64,000 nt of DNA. Source: Thereva unica. Its lineage: Eukaryota; Arthropoda; Insecta; Diptera; Therevidae. Positions 1 to 12,400 of this stretch are shown here, in pieces. The DNA is taken from NCBI GenBank assembly GCA_949987705.1, contig OX465281.1:5806001-5870000 (forward strand), read 5' to 3'. The position numbers were made by a program, and so were the translations under genes. The notes under the pieces are model-generated. The model made no database searches. It was not told where the DNA came from and saw only the letters and a program-made list of their open reading frames with translations. Within the stretch, counting starts at the first letter, position 1; each line of letters begins with the position of its first letter.

Positions 1-16
1 TTTATTGCATTCGGAC

Positions 17-417
17 CACTGACATATAGAATGGACTGCTCATGAGGAATTTTTCATGGCACCAATTTGTTCCATAGGCTACAAACCTTTTTTCACCCCA
101 TGTAAACACCGGAATCACTTTTGAAATTTGCATTTTTTTAAATACAAACTTAAAACATTAAAACAACACAAATATTTTGTTTAAAAAAATTAATAAACAC
201 TATTTTCACTTTTTCACCTTTTAAAATGCCTTTTTTTCATTAATTTCCAAATTTTATGTGTATCTGATTTAAGTTCTTAACGCCTGTTTTTCCTGTTCTT
301 CTGAGTGCTTCTGTCAGTTTGGGGGCTTATGGATGAGCGAGTCGACTATACCTTTTTGGTGCCATCGGTTTGTATGGGAATAATTGCTGATGAGCAGTCC
401 ATTATTATATGTCAGTG
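17..417. mobile_element. hAT-like MITE with 8-bp target duplication
   Basis: The ends are inverted repeats: the left end starts CACTGACATATA and the right end reads TATATGTCAGTG. The similarity runs inward for about 35 bp (ATGGACTGCTCAT shared). The element is bounded by a perfect 8-bp direct repeat, ATTCGGAC, at 9-16 and 418-425. It is about 400 bp with no coding potential, so it is non-autonomous. An 8-bp duplication is usual for hAT and P superfamilies; hAT is the more likely of the two. The boundaries are seen directly; the superfamily is inferred. Confidence 0.8.
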
Positions 418-527
418 ATTCGGACGAACAAAAAAGATAGGTTGTTCGTTGTTATTTAATTTCTTCTTCTTTTTTCTTTACGCTTTTATCGCTCATGGGA
501 CATTATTTAATATGCTGAATAGAAATT

Positions 528-663
528 AGGGGTATTCATGATCTGTGTTATTTGTGTTATTCGTGTTATTTATACTAAATCGAAAATAAAACTCATAGTA
601 AATGACATTTGTTTAACATGAATAACACAAATAACACAAATAACACAGATCATGAATACCCCT
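528..663. mobile_element. Palindromic MITE (136 bp)
   Basis: Almost the whole stretch is one inverted repeat. The left arm begins AGGGGTATTCATGATCTGTG and the right arm is its reverse complement ending CATGAATACCCCT, with arms of about 45 bp. The arms themselves contain a short TGTTATT(T/C)G reiteration. No coding potential. It would fold into a long hairpin. The family is unknown. Confidence 0.75.
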
Positions 664-1629
664 ATTGTGTCTTAAGAAGAGAAGTAGTGTCGTAGAACAG
701 TGTTTCGATTTATTTTGTAGTTGTAATTTTAATTAGTTTAAAAAAATTTAATACGTCGCAATTCTGCTTTTATGATGTAATTTCCAGTGTTATTGGAGAC
801 AAAAAATCACGATTAGTTTCTTTCCTTATACTTTCCGACACTTGTGTAAAATCACTTAGGTGATTTTTTACTTTTCTGGATATTATAAGAAATTTTCAAA
901 AAAAAAAAATTCCTAGGTCAAAGAAAAAAAATACCATTGTATAAATCAAATACAAGGTGTACTACGTGAAGTAACAAAGCGACCGGCTGTAGATAGGTAA
1001 ACGAACAAAACATCGTAGGATGGCGGGAATCGTAACGTTTTAGTCGCTATGGCGTTAGGATTTTTTTGGTAGAGGTTTACATGTCACCCAGTATTTTTGT
1101 AACCCTATGAGATATTTTCATGAATAAGGTAGCATTCTACGCAGAAGACTACCACCTATCTAAAACTGTAAAAGCCTAGGTTTTAGAATTATTTTGTGTT
1201 GTTCATCTCTATCTGACCGATAGTTTAGAAGGGCTTGCATTCAGATACGATCTAACAGAATGTTACCTGAATGGCTTCGCACACAACGCGAAAGTTGGTC
1301 TACTTACAACTTTTTCGGCCTTGGCGTCTAAAATGCCCAAACACAAACACGTGCAGACGTCTCTTGGATTTTGTTGTTAAGTGTGCAAGAACGGATGAAA
1401 CGGAATCACTCAATCACGATATACAAAGGCAGGGTACTCTAAAAGAGACTGACAGCTTAGAATATCGTGGGAAATGGTCCCCAAGTGACCTCAGCACTAA
1501 TGCAGAAATAACAACAATTGTATATAGAAAGCGGTCACTAACCGACGTGAATATACCGTGCCACTCAATTATCTGTAGGTGAAAACTCATTACTGTGGAA
1601 CCATTAAAAGATATCTTATTTTCTCCTAA
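664..1629. other. Intergenic, no supported feature
   Basis: AT-rich DNA with A- and T-runs. A short ORF at 1271-1582 has no recognisable domain and no splice or promoter context, so I do not call it a gene. Confidence 0.5.
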
Positions 1630-1860
1630 GCTTAAGCCTTGAACTGAACGACATCTTCTTCTTCTTCTTTTGATCCGTTAGCTGGCGGTCCGATCTCAAA
1701 CAACAGCGAAACAGAGACTTTTACGAACCCGCTAATCTTGAGAGTTGCGATTAATTCTTCCGAGTACCACTTTTGAGTATCCTCGGTCGAGACCTTGAAT
1801 TGGCAGTCGAAGTCCGAGGAAGGAAGTCGAAGGCAGTCGAAAATCGGCATAGAGTTGAGT
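1630..1860 (-). repeat. LINE 3'-end fragment (RTE-like)
   Basis: On the - strand the stretch carries the tag GACCGCCAGCTAACGGATCA followed by an AAGAAGAAG run. The same tag occurs in the copies at 1985-2165 and 7425-7770. The encoded tail GPPANGSKEEEE looks like the extreme C-terminus and simple-repeat 3' tail of an RTE-like non-LTR retrotransposon. The fragment is short and decayed. Confidence 0.45.
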
Positions 1861-1984
1861 CTATTTAGAAAACCTTCTATATTTCAAGGTGCTGCTACTA
1901 ATCTAAGAGTACTGATAGCTACCGCTTCATTTAATTACCTTTATTATATAGCGTCATAATTTGCATTGCCTTTGATCCTGCACT

Positions 1985-2165
1985 CTTCTTTGATCCGTTA
2001 GCTGGCGGTCCAAGCAGGACGTCCCCGCAACAGATACGCTGATGTCGTTGCCGCTGGGTCTCGTTTCCATTCTGGCCAATTTTTCGCGACGTTACGAGCC
2101 TCGATAACTAATAATCGTTGATTCTTTAAGTCACCCTCGATATTCTTTAGCCAGGTTTTTTTCGG
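1985..2165 (-). repeat. LINE 3'-end fragment, second copy
   Basis: Closely similar to 7425-7625 (shared CTTTGATCCGTTAGCTGGCG, GACGTCCCCGCAAC and CCTCGATATTCTTTAGCC). On the - strand it reads as a decayed LINE C-terminus (RLKNIEGDLKN). It lies about 125 bp from the 1630-1860 copy, so the two may be one broken insertion or two. Confidence 0.5.
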
Positions 2166-3019
2166 CTTGAAAAAATTTTATAGGACAAAGAAAACGGGAA
2201 ATTATATTGGTGACCATAAAGCATGCGGTTAGCACATTAAATAAACCGATTCTTGTGCGATTGAGTAGTTCAAGCAGCATTGAATGTGGTTAGTACTAAG
2301 TTGGGGGACCGCTTGGTTAAACGACACTCGTTTTTGGAATGGTCGATTGCGAATACATTCATATTTGTAAGATGGACATGCATACCTCTATTATAGCGCT
2401 AGCATTTTTAGATTTTCTGGGCTTTAGTGGGAGCGTGAATATCTCTCTGTCGGGCACATTTTTAGAGTTTCATGCCTACAGCGCGAGCATACATACCCGA
2501 GTCTATACTAGTGCTTTTACTGTAATCGATATATGTAGATAATTCCACAGGTTCTTCTGCAGCCGGTCTTCCACAGCCTACTCATGACGCTTATAAAAGA
2601 GCCGCCTCGACAGCGATGTTGCAGGTTGCACTCGATGACTCGCACCGTTTAGGGGTTCCTGCTATTTTGAGCTAGCAGTCCGCCCCATATTCAAGGCAAT
2701 CCCTGCTTTTGCAATTAGTTCAACGATTTCCCTTCAAGGCTTAGGGTCACGTGTTGGACCATTCTGCTTAACCTTCTTATCTGATAGGGTAAATACGCTC
2801 ATTGTGTTTTCTATAAAAGAATATCGAACCGAGTCCGTATCAGGAGGGATTGTAGACAATACTGAGGTGTAGTCTCACACATTAACGTGGTATATTTTGA
2901 AAATATAACTAGTGGCATGTTGTGCCTAGAGACTAGCCACTAATTACGCTTTTTCATGGTATTCTAGTGATAGAATCAAAACATGTTCCACCGAAGTAAA
3001 AAAAAATTATATTTCAGCA
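2166..3019. other. Intergenic, no supported feature
   Basis: No ORF with a recognisable domain, no long inverted or direct repeat seen. A 67-codon ORF at 2339-2542 looks like chance. Confidence 0.4.
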
Positions 3020-3095
3020 TTGCGCGGCCGAGGATTGAACTTGGTTCCACGGGATAGGATTCCAGCGCCTTAGCTCTAGTCTAGGCGATATATGT
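3020..3095 (-). repeat. tRNA-like SINE head (degenerate)
   Basis: On the - strand there is an A-box-like stretch (TAGAGCTAAGGCGCTGGAA) and a B-box-like AGTTCAATCCTCGG at tRNA-like spacing. The sequence does not fold convincingly into a functional tRNA and has poly-A next to it, so a tRNA-derived SINE remnant is more likely. It differs from the SINE at 33009. Confidence 0.35.
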
Positions 3096-3460
3096 ACTTT
3101 ATTAGAAATCTCTTTTTAGTCGTTAAATATACTTCCGGTTGGAATTTCCAGACCATTTTCTCAGTTTTAGTTCTCTTGATCAAGAGCTACAATTTGAGAT
3201 ATGGCCCAAGTCTGTAGCGACAGTACTTTCAGAGATTAAAGAAGGTCACAGACGAGCAGACAGACGGACAGAGCCTCTGTATAAGCTTTTTTTTTTTGAA
3301 AAAACTCAAATCAGAGGAATTTTGAAGATAAAATCCTTAACTCTTGTTAGATATGGCGTTGTTTCTCTAGGGAGCAGTTAATTTGTTAAAATTGTAATTA
3401 GAGTCGGTCATAAATTCGAACTTTGCGAGTCTGAATCCGCCTAGAAGTTTTCGTTGAGGC

Positions 3461-5079
3461 CAGCGCCGGCGCTAGCTTTTGTTCAGGGTGGAGCGGGATT
3501 GTCTTTGGGCGCCTTTTGGTCGACGCCTTCACATCAATTGTATTTCGGGTTGTCCTAGATAAACCTTTTTACGAGGCCTGCCGAGGCAGCCGTGGCGTGA
3601 TAGTCAAGCGTATCTGGATAAGCTTTATATTGGAAGCAGTCTTCATTTCCTTCATTTAGGATATTGGAGGTTGATTTGCTTTGGAGTCGCATTTTGCCAT
3701 ATGTTGTTGCTGTCGCTGTGAGGATTTAGCGGCTCCAAAAGTGCAATATCTAGAGTCACTTTGGTTTTGTAGCGGGCGATGTGACGGAATGTAACTCCAA
3801 AGCGGGTCAACCTCTAGTGTGGTGAGGGACACATTTGTTGCGAGAGTCCAGAACCGGATTCCGGTTGTAGAGCCTTTTAATAAATAATAATAACAGGGCA
3901 TTAGAGCAAGTGTTTCTTACCAAAGTAGCTTCCACGAGGTTTCGCCAGCTACGCCAGCCTTTCTTACGTTGGTTACCTCGCGGTTTCTGCTTCGATGAGG
4001 GGACATTGTAAGTTTGGCTGGGGGCACTTTGGGACATGGGATTTTCCTGATCCTAAGCTATGCCCGACCGAAGTTGCCGCCAATATGGCCACCCGTCCGC
4101 CTCAGCTCGTCAATAGACCTTTGGTCCGCAGAGAACTCTCCACTCCTACACCTTGAAGGTCGTTTTTTGGATCTCCAACGTTTTCAACAAAATGTATCCG
4201 CAGGGAAGCACCGGACCACAACATAGCTTCGCGGCAGCTTTCCCTCGTCTACAGCGACAAGGCTTGCTCCTTCCAGGACTTAAGGCGGCCCATCACAGGG
4301 GCGCGCAGCAACCCCAACGAATCTGGGCTGCTCTGACCCGTACCCCAACTTGGCAATATCCTCTTGGAAAACTCCTTTGGACGGCAACTAGCTGTTTTGT
4401 GGTCAGGAGATTCTCCGGATATACACATCGCAAGAACGTCCATTCTGACACTTTCTGCCATTTGATCGGACTTCTTTTCTGAAGGGCTTTCAGTTTTCTC
4501 AAACCGTATGCCCGGAGCCTTCACCTTTTCGCCGAGTTATTGTGGTCTGGAGGAGATCCAGAGGATCTAACTATCTTCTTATTAAGTAAAACGGCATTCT
4601 TCTCTTCCTCGAGGGCGATGCAGAGCCCAGCAGCTTCTACACGGGAGTACCCAGCTCCCAGAATTCATCGTTTACAAGCGGACGCTTTTTTGGGTCGCCT
4701 CTCCGATGGAGCAAAAGGTGCCCGTACTTCCGCAGGTGGGCCTCTAAGGAGATCTTCTTCCAATGAAGGAGTGATCTAAGTGCACTCCACCGTGGTTCGT
4801 GGACTCAGTCTGCCCTCCTTGAAGAGGTGTGCCGTGTTCACTCCATGAGGTACTCCATGTGTTCAGAAATATCCAACTGGCCTTGCAGGTCGTCCTGTTA
4901 GAGGATATGAAAGCCCAAGAAGTGTTTGGAACTTTGAGAGGTGCTAAGGTTTTTTGAAAAAAGGCGCCATCAAAATTTTATTTTTCGCTCGAAATTGTTT
5001 TTCGCATTCATTTTGGTGCCCCTTACCACCTGGCGCCTAGAGCGACCGCTCCATTCGCTCTACCCTAGGGCCGGCGCTG
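3461..5079. mobile_element. hAT-like non-autonomous element
   Basis: The terminal inverted repeats are CAGCGCCGGCGCTAG on the left and, read inward from the right, CAGCGCCGGCCCTAG. They start with CAG as hAT elements usually do. The flanks are an 8-bp target duplication with one mismatch, GTTGAGGC (3453-3460) and GTCGAGGC (5080-5087). The 1.6 kb interior has only short ORFs and no recognisable hAT transposase. Part of the interior on the - strand (about 4524-3960) vaguely resembles a LINE ORF1 (gag-like) product, which I cannot confirm. The element splits a dispersed repeat whose parts lie at 3410-3452 and 5088-5325. Confidence 0.7.
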
Positions 5080-5087
5080 GTCGAGGC

Positions 5088-5325
5088 CATGAACATTTTT
5101 GCACTTGAATTAACAACCTACTATGCTATGCTGTCGTCTTCGCCCGTGTGTCTGTAAGGAATCATGACTTCACGAGCATGCCAAGGCCTGTCAGGCGGAT
5201 ACCTGATGTATCATTCTTCAGTCAGACTAAGTAGTCTGTGGTCTCCATCGGACCGTGCCGGCCGATCTGGCTTGGAAAGGTACTGCCTACGGGCCGGCGG
5301 CCTATAAGTGAATGTGGGTCTTTAG
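5088..5325 (+). repeat. Dispersed repeat, copy shared with 48.9-49.8 kb
   Basis: The stretch around 5120-5325 (GTCGTCTTCGCC, GGAATCATGAC, AGGCGGATACCTGATG) recurs on the opposite strand at 48905-49070. The left continuation GAAGTTTTCGTTGAGGCC at about 3441-3462 recurs inverted at 49755-49810. The two loci are therefore copies of one repeat, each split by a different insertion. The nature of the parent repeat is unknown. Confidence 0.6.
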
Positions 5326-5602
5326 TGGAGAAACATGTTGCATGTTGTTAAAAAATTACATGATTTTTGCCGAGACCCCTCTTTCCAACGTGAGATTGGA
5401 TGAGATTCGGCTCGACGCCCTCTCCCCCTAAACGCTTCACATAATTAATGGACGACTCCTTAGTAAAATCCCATCATTGAAATGTGTTTTTAAAAATGGC
5501 GTGTAAAATGTTTTTTAATTTTTTTATTTTACCCAGTAAATATTTATAGATACACGATCTCTTTAGTAATCAATCTTTTATCTTTTCTTTTCTATCTTTC
5601 AG
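5326..5602. other. Sequence upstream of the first seen exon
   Basis: AT-rich with a pyrimidine tract (TTTCTTTTCTATCTTTCAG) ending at 5602. This is a good splice acceptor, so at least one further exon should lie upstream, probably outside the supported features here. Confidence 0.5.
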
Positions 5603-6451
5603 ACAATCCGTTTTGTAGAAGTATGAGCCTAACTCACAAACATGTTAAAATATTTGAAAAAATCCATCAAAAACACAAAGTATCGCTTGATTTCCTCACA
5701 CTGAACTTTCACAAAGTTGTTAAGCTTGTCAAATATGCCGCCTCGCTCCATTGCGTCATTAAAAGAAGACTAAAGATCACAAAAAATCATCGAGTCATTA
5801 TCAGATATAATTTTCTGCGTAAAAGTCTTTTCCCCGAAAAGCACTCGAAGCCAGCGAATAAGCAATTATTGCCATGGAGCAAAAGAATGATTTTGTACAA
5901 GAAGAAGATGCGAGCTCTTGAGAAATTGAATAACTCTGAAGAGAATCCCGAAGAATATGATGATGTTCTTGATGAACAGTCAACAAGTGATTCAGCACTT
6001 CCGCCAGAAGAGGTGCAGAAAAAATTGAAAGAACAGCTGGAATTGCTTAAGTGCGGCAAGAGAAGATTCTCGGTCTTTCCTGATGGTGGTAATAAAAGAA
6101 CCAGTAATAGCCTGAGGTTGTCTTTGGATGGTGCCAGCAGCGGCACAGCTACGCCTAAGTCAGACAGTTTGAGCAATTCTGGAAAAAATAATTCAAAGAG
6201 TGATGAGTTTATCGAGACTGTGGATGCTCTATCGACAGGTGATCAAGTTAAGAGTACGTTGATGGTTGAAGGTTGTGAAAAGGATGTTGCCAGTGATAAC
6301 GATAAAGCAAGTAATGTATCGGCTAGTGGAGAGCAAGTAAAAGATGGCGATGGCGTTAACTCTAAAGATGAAACTCGTGTTTCTGGAGGTGAAGGTTCCT
6401 CATCATGCACTCTTTCTGCTTCAAGAGAAGATGCAACACTTAACACATCAG
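5603..6451 (+). CDS. MGA-domain gene, exon 1 (first seen)
   Basis: The exon is bounded by acceptor TCTATCTTTCAG (5602) and donor TCAG|GTAAAA (6452), ending in phase 1. The ATG at 5623 begins MSLTHKHVKIFEKIHQKHK. The 20 nt before it are open in the same frame, so this may be an internal exon. The first about 110 residues are basic and possibly helical; the rest is acidic and Ser-rich (SEENPEEYDDVLDEQ), probably disordered. Reading past the donor gives a stop at 6526, which is intronic. Confidence 0.75.
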
Positions 6452-9400
6452 GTAAAAATATTTTCAATATTATGTTTTTAGGAAGTTTTTCGCTTTCGTA
6501 TAAAATAACTAAATCTACGGAGAACTAGGGAACAGAAGGAACAGTACTAAGGGGCTAAGTCTGGTGGGTAAAGGAGTGACATGAAACTGCGGGTTGAAGA
6601 TTCACACTCCGATCAATGCACAATACCCGCAGGCATTGTCGTGTGAAATATCTAGCGATTATGTATCCCCAATGCCTTCCATGAACCTACTGCACAAACT
6701 CTTTGCTCGCTTCTTCTATTATGTGAAGAATGCTTAAGCAAGTTCGACGAACCACAACAGCGCATCTTACGCTAATGTTTATTCCAGGCTTGGTTCAAGT
6801 AGGCGCAAACTCATCACTTGTTGATCTGGAATCTTTCTGCACCTTAGTCAACTTCCACGTTTGATCGACCATCCGGAATTGAGTCCACCAGCTATTTCGT
6901 CATGGTTGGTTGGTTGGCGAGGCTCACATACTCGGTGCCAACCTCCAACTAACGTATTAGCCGTTTTGATACTACACAATCTCGTCACCGCTAGGCTTGT
7001 TGCGGGTTTTAGGCCTACTACGTAGCATTCAAGAACTGTATTAAGTTCGTTGGGTGCTCTGTTGCTAGATGGTCAAGCTCGTTCGGTACGTACCTGCCAA
7101 ATGCACTGTGCTTGACCTTGGCTAGGACTGCATTCGAGTAAAGAAAGCTCGAAGGGTTTATCAATGCGGAAGACCTATAAGGATTCATCAGTCAACATGG
7201 TGTAACCAGGAAGTTTATTGTGGAGCCCCTTGGTGGGGCGGTTTCTAGGAACGCACGTTGCGGTTGTAAAGGGATCTTGGAAGGTCATTGATCGATCTTC
7301 TCTTGACTACGATCAGCTTCAGACTGTGATTATCGAAGTGGAGCACGGCGTTAAGTCTCGCCATTGGCTTATATCGGTGATGACTCCAAGGACTTGTTGC
7401 CGCTTACCCCTGCAAATTTCATTCTTCTTCTTTGATCCGTTAGCTGGCGGTCCGAGCGGGACGTCCCCGCAACGAATGCGCTGTTGTCGGCCCTGCTGGA
7501 TCTCGAACTCTATTCACGATTCGTTTTTTGCCGGTTTTTGGCGACGGCTCGAGCCTCGGTAACTGATAATAGTAGATTCTTTAAATTGCCCTCGATATTC
7601 TTTAGCCGGGTTTTCTTCGGTGCCGAGGGCTGAACTCTCCAGTTTGCTGGACTGTCTCGCCAGAGAAGTTTACGTGACAGCGGTTATCATCCAATCGGCA
7701 AACATGTCCAAGCCACCGTAGTCGACGTTTTTTGTATCTACTACCAGATGGTCAAGGCATGGTTCAATAATTACAAGGTAAGCTCATAAAGGTCTCGGGA
7801 CGTCGCTCAGATCTTAGCTCACAAGGAAAAAAAGCATTCTTGTGACGTCATTCACTATTCTTCTTCCCTCTTTACTTTCCTGATTCCTCCTGTCATAGCC
7901 TTCACTAGCCCTTCCCCGCTCCACCAAGCTCATGCCATCGGTTTGTTGATGAGATTCAACTTGTTTCAGGAGGCATAACACTCCAGCGAGTTGTTTCTCG
8001 ATGCCCCGATGTCACGCGGTAGTAATTGTTGGGAGTAGGTGGAATAATAATATCGCGGCTTGGTTGTGGCAGTTCTTTCCTTTACTTCACTCTTTCTCTT
8101 CACTATCTTCCGACTAGAGCTACTGTTCGACATTGCACTTTATACGACAAAAATAGATCGTCGACAGTACAAGGGGGATTTCCAAGAGTCTCGAGCTTCC
8201 ACATAAAAAAAGGTGGGAAGACAATGTTAAGGCCGATGTAGCAAAGCTGCTGATGGAGGCCAAGACTCAAATTGGGCTGTAGAGCCACCAAAGAAGTAGA
8301 ATTTAGTATTGCGACTTCTACTCTCGTTTTTGCATATGGCTTTCTCGCTCGTACTTCTACTTCGATAGATGCATCCCAGGTACTTTGTTATAAACTTAAT
8401 ACGCCTAACCTGGATGTTGTTCAATCCGATTCAGATATGTTCGCTAAGGTCGACCCCTTCCAACTCTCCCATCCAGACTCGTCTTTTATACTTGCTTCGT
8501 CTATTTCCTTTCGTTCTTCTTCTGTATATGTCCAAACTATCTCAACAGACCTTTCTCAATCATTGAAACTATTTCTTTTGAGTTTGGGGAACTGGTTCCC
8601 AAGAAAGGATGACGATTTCGTGTACACCCTTGCCAAACGCCAATTCTTCAAAATAGACTTGCCTAGGCCCAAAACCGACTTCTCGACAAGGGACACAAAG
8701 TTACAATAAACTCCCGGACGTGGTATTTTGTGGAAGAGCCACAATGAAGGGGCCAAAAAGCGCCGCATGTGGCTTCCGAAGGTGGTTTGTCCACCACTGA
8801 TCTAGGTTGATGTTTATGATAAACTTATAAGGATTGTTCTCGTTGAATAGAAAGAATAGAAGCGTGAGTTGAATCCTTGGTCCAGTCCTTTTAAGTAAGA
8901 CTTTTACATTCTTTTAACCTTGAAAAATTCGAATTTATCTTCTCGTAATCAACTAAACTACTTCAAGCTAACATAGGTTTGTTATCAAAATTTATTTTCA
9001 GATACTTCTTTTGAGAGAAGTAACTCAGTACTAGAATCATCTTGTGAAGGATCACCACAACACAAAAAGGGCTTGAAATTTCTAGATAGGCTAATAAATA
9101 AAATGCAGAATGCATCACAAAGTTCGCATAATACTTCCAAAGTGAAACAAAGCACTCCTTGCAAAATAAGTTATCCAAATCCAGTGAACAAGGAACAATT
9201 GAAAAATAAAGGTGAAACCGATGACCCTCTTATGGAAAAAGATCCCAAAGAAAATGGGATAAAAGTTAATAATTGGGAAAATATTAAAATTGTCAAAGCA
9301 ACTCCTTTAAACGTACCAGCAGCACCAAATAATACTAGTATTTTAACACCAACTGAAGACCTATCCTCGGCATCATCATCTCCAGATTTCCTAGGATTCC

Positions 9401-12400
9401 CAGACTTTGAGCTAACAACCTCAACAATTCCCGGTATGTTGCCAACACCAATTGTATGCAAACCAACTGAAAATAACAAGCATTCAGCATTTGTTAGCGA
9501 AGATCTAGACAAATTCTTGCTTGAAAATTCTCTTGGGAATACAACAAAAGTTGAGCTGCCGAAAAGAAAGAGTTTTGAGGATGGCCTAGTCTGTGAAGGG
9601 GCACCAGCACCAAAAATGTCAATGCCATTAATACCGCACGATCTTGTTAAGCCGCGTACCGTAGCGGAGAAACGATCTATATTACAAAAGAAACAAAGCA
9701 TTAAATATTATATGATCGAGAACGAGAATACAATTTATAGGGAATTAAAGAAACGCTCCAAGGTAGGCTGCGCCAATGTATCGTTAGTTCGCAACATACA
9801 GAGCTTAGCCGTTCCATTTACTAGAGACTGCTGGCGAGCTAGCGCATGGCTAGCAACAACAAATGGAAAATTCTATTTTCGTATGTTAAATGTTGATGGG
9901 ATTAATGTGAAACTAATCGGCGGCCATGGCAATCATAAGCAGAAATTTTTAAAAGCAAAAAGAAATGTCAAAGCAAAGCTGAAACATGGCTGTCCGAGAG
10001 GTTGTCGGCAAAGTGATTCGTTTAAAAATATTAAATATAATCCAATATTCGATTTGGATCAAAAAGAAGACGAAGTACGAATTGAAGAAAATAATACATT
10101 GAAAGACTTGAAGCTGCCGCTATGTCCGAACGAAGAGAAACCAGTTAAAGCTGGGCCATTATCAACAAAATGCCTATTAAATTCATTTGAGCCCGACTTA
10201 GGTCCTTTAGAGATATACAAAATGCCACCAATAGAACTAGAAGTTTATCCGAAATTAAATCAGCCACTTGATGATTTTGTTAAGCCGTATCTAAAAATGA
10301 TTTTGCCATCTGATAGTATCACCAAAGAATGGGCAGAATTTGCCGTGTCAACGCTGGTTACAGAAAATCAAAAAACTACAAACAACACAAATAATTCATT
10401 TACATTTACCATTCCGTACTTAAATGAACAAAATAATGTCTTGGTGCGAAAAATCTACAATAGAAAAGAAGACATTGAGAAGCTAGACGGTGATGAGAAG
10501 TTAAGCTTCACCAATTTCATTGATAAAAACAATGAATTTAGTGTTGATTGTGCAAATATCTTATCCGAAATGATAAATAGTGTTGCAATTGGATTAAGTG
10601 GAGATTCACTAATCAAGGATGATCCAGATATTGATTATTTAAATAATAGAAAATTAAATGATTTAATTACAAAACGGGACAGCACTGATGAGCCAAAGCA
10701 ACCTTCTAATGTAGCGACTAAAAAGACATCAAGACTGCTGTAAGTTGAGCTAATGCATAAAGTTGAAATTGTTGAAAACAATTTAAATTTTAATTTATTT
10801 TACAGAAAAGAACTTAACAGATTGAATGCTATTGTTGTCGATGCTGAAAGCTTATATAACCCTGGTAAGTGAAAATTTATAGATTTGTTTCATTCAAATA
10901 GAATTTATCGGAACAAATCTCTTATCTTGATTACAGAGGAGAAAAAATGTGGTAACAAATACTGTGAATTTGGTTGTGTTTGTCAGAGCTTAACTGGTCA
11001 ACCGATTTTACGGAAACATTGCAAAAAAACAAATTGCATGCTTGAATGTACCTGCAAACATGTTGTAACTGCTGATTTAGATGATTTTAAGGTATGTATG
11101 CGGTCAATTTGCCATATTCTTTTCTAACACAATACGGACGATGATCACGATGGACAATATTTCCTTTTCAAATGAGTTCATGCACATAGGTACATTTACA
11201 AAGATGGGTAGAAGCTTTAAAAGCTACTATGGAAGGCTATGACAGGAGGAATCAGGAATTTAAAGAGGGAAGAAGAAAGAAGGAAAGTTATGTAGGTGGG
11301 AAAGTGGAAAAGGCGAAAGACCGTGGCGGTGCCGGGATTCGAACCCGGAACCTCTGCGATGGTATCCAGACGGCTTACTCCGTAGGCTACCGAGGCCCTG
11401 TGTCTGTTGATCGCATCTTTGTTTAACTGTCTCGTTTCGAAGGCGATTTCGGATTGAGACACCGAGAATCTGCCTTAAGCATCGCAGCTTGTTGACGTCC
11501 AGCTTAAGCAGCGTCCACGTCTCGTCCCATAAAGAAGAATCGGGAAGGATCAACGTTCATTAAAGGCGTACTTTCGTTTTGGTGGTAATATTTGTTCATT
11601 TCCATATGCAACACTTGAGCGATGCGGCTGTGAGCCTCGGTCGTCGATGCCACTTTCTTTTCCTCAACCAATGATCCCAAATATTGGAACGTCGGAACCC
11701 GTTCTATTTTTCCGCATTGATGTTTAGCCCGTATGATCGGGCGATGCGGAAAATGTCGTATAAGATGTCCGTTGCTTCGGCATCCGTGTCGGCGAACATC
11801 AAACATCGGGTTCGAAGTTTTTGTCGTCGTATCAAACTCCGCGTCGTCCATCGAATGCTTCACGTATAATCGCGTCGATCACACCGTTTTTTTTTTTTTT
11901 TTTTTTGTGGCAAGATGAAGCTTAGGAGTCACCCTTTGTACTACTAGTCCGTCATGTCTTACAAGTCATGGTTCAATGTCTAGTAGTAAGCTTGATCTGA
12001 AGGAAAAATGAGATAGGATAGGTTAGGGGTCTGGAGGGTGCATGAGTAGATGTCGATGAACCTTGCGTTTGAACTCTGAGATGTTATATGAGCTCGGAAA
12101 CACCGACTGCGGAAGAGAGTTCCACAATCGAGTTGTTCTATTTATAAACGAACTGCTAAAACGTAATGTGCGTGAAGGGGAGGGCTGAAGGGTGAAGGGG
12201 TGAGCCGAGTTGGCTAGTCTTGTGTTGCGGGAGAAAGATTGCCGTGTAGGCAGGAGGTTTTTGATTTCAGTGGAGCAGTCGCTATGATAATAGCGGTAAA
12301 ACTTGCTGAGCGCTGCTACATTCCTACGGTGGCTTAAAGGATCAATGCAAAGGGTGCTATCGCCAATGAGTTTGATGGCGCGGTTTTGCACCTTGTCTAG

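Noticed and set aside
5787..6176. Minus-strand ORF of 129 codons
   Set aside because: Shadow of exon 1 of the MGA-domain gene; Ser/Leu-rich composition reflects the opposite strand.
8272..8709. A 145-codon gene within intron 1
   Set aside because: No domain, no promoter or splice context, and it begins in a LINE-end motif.
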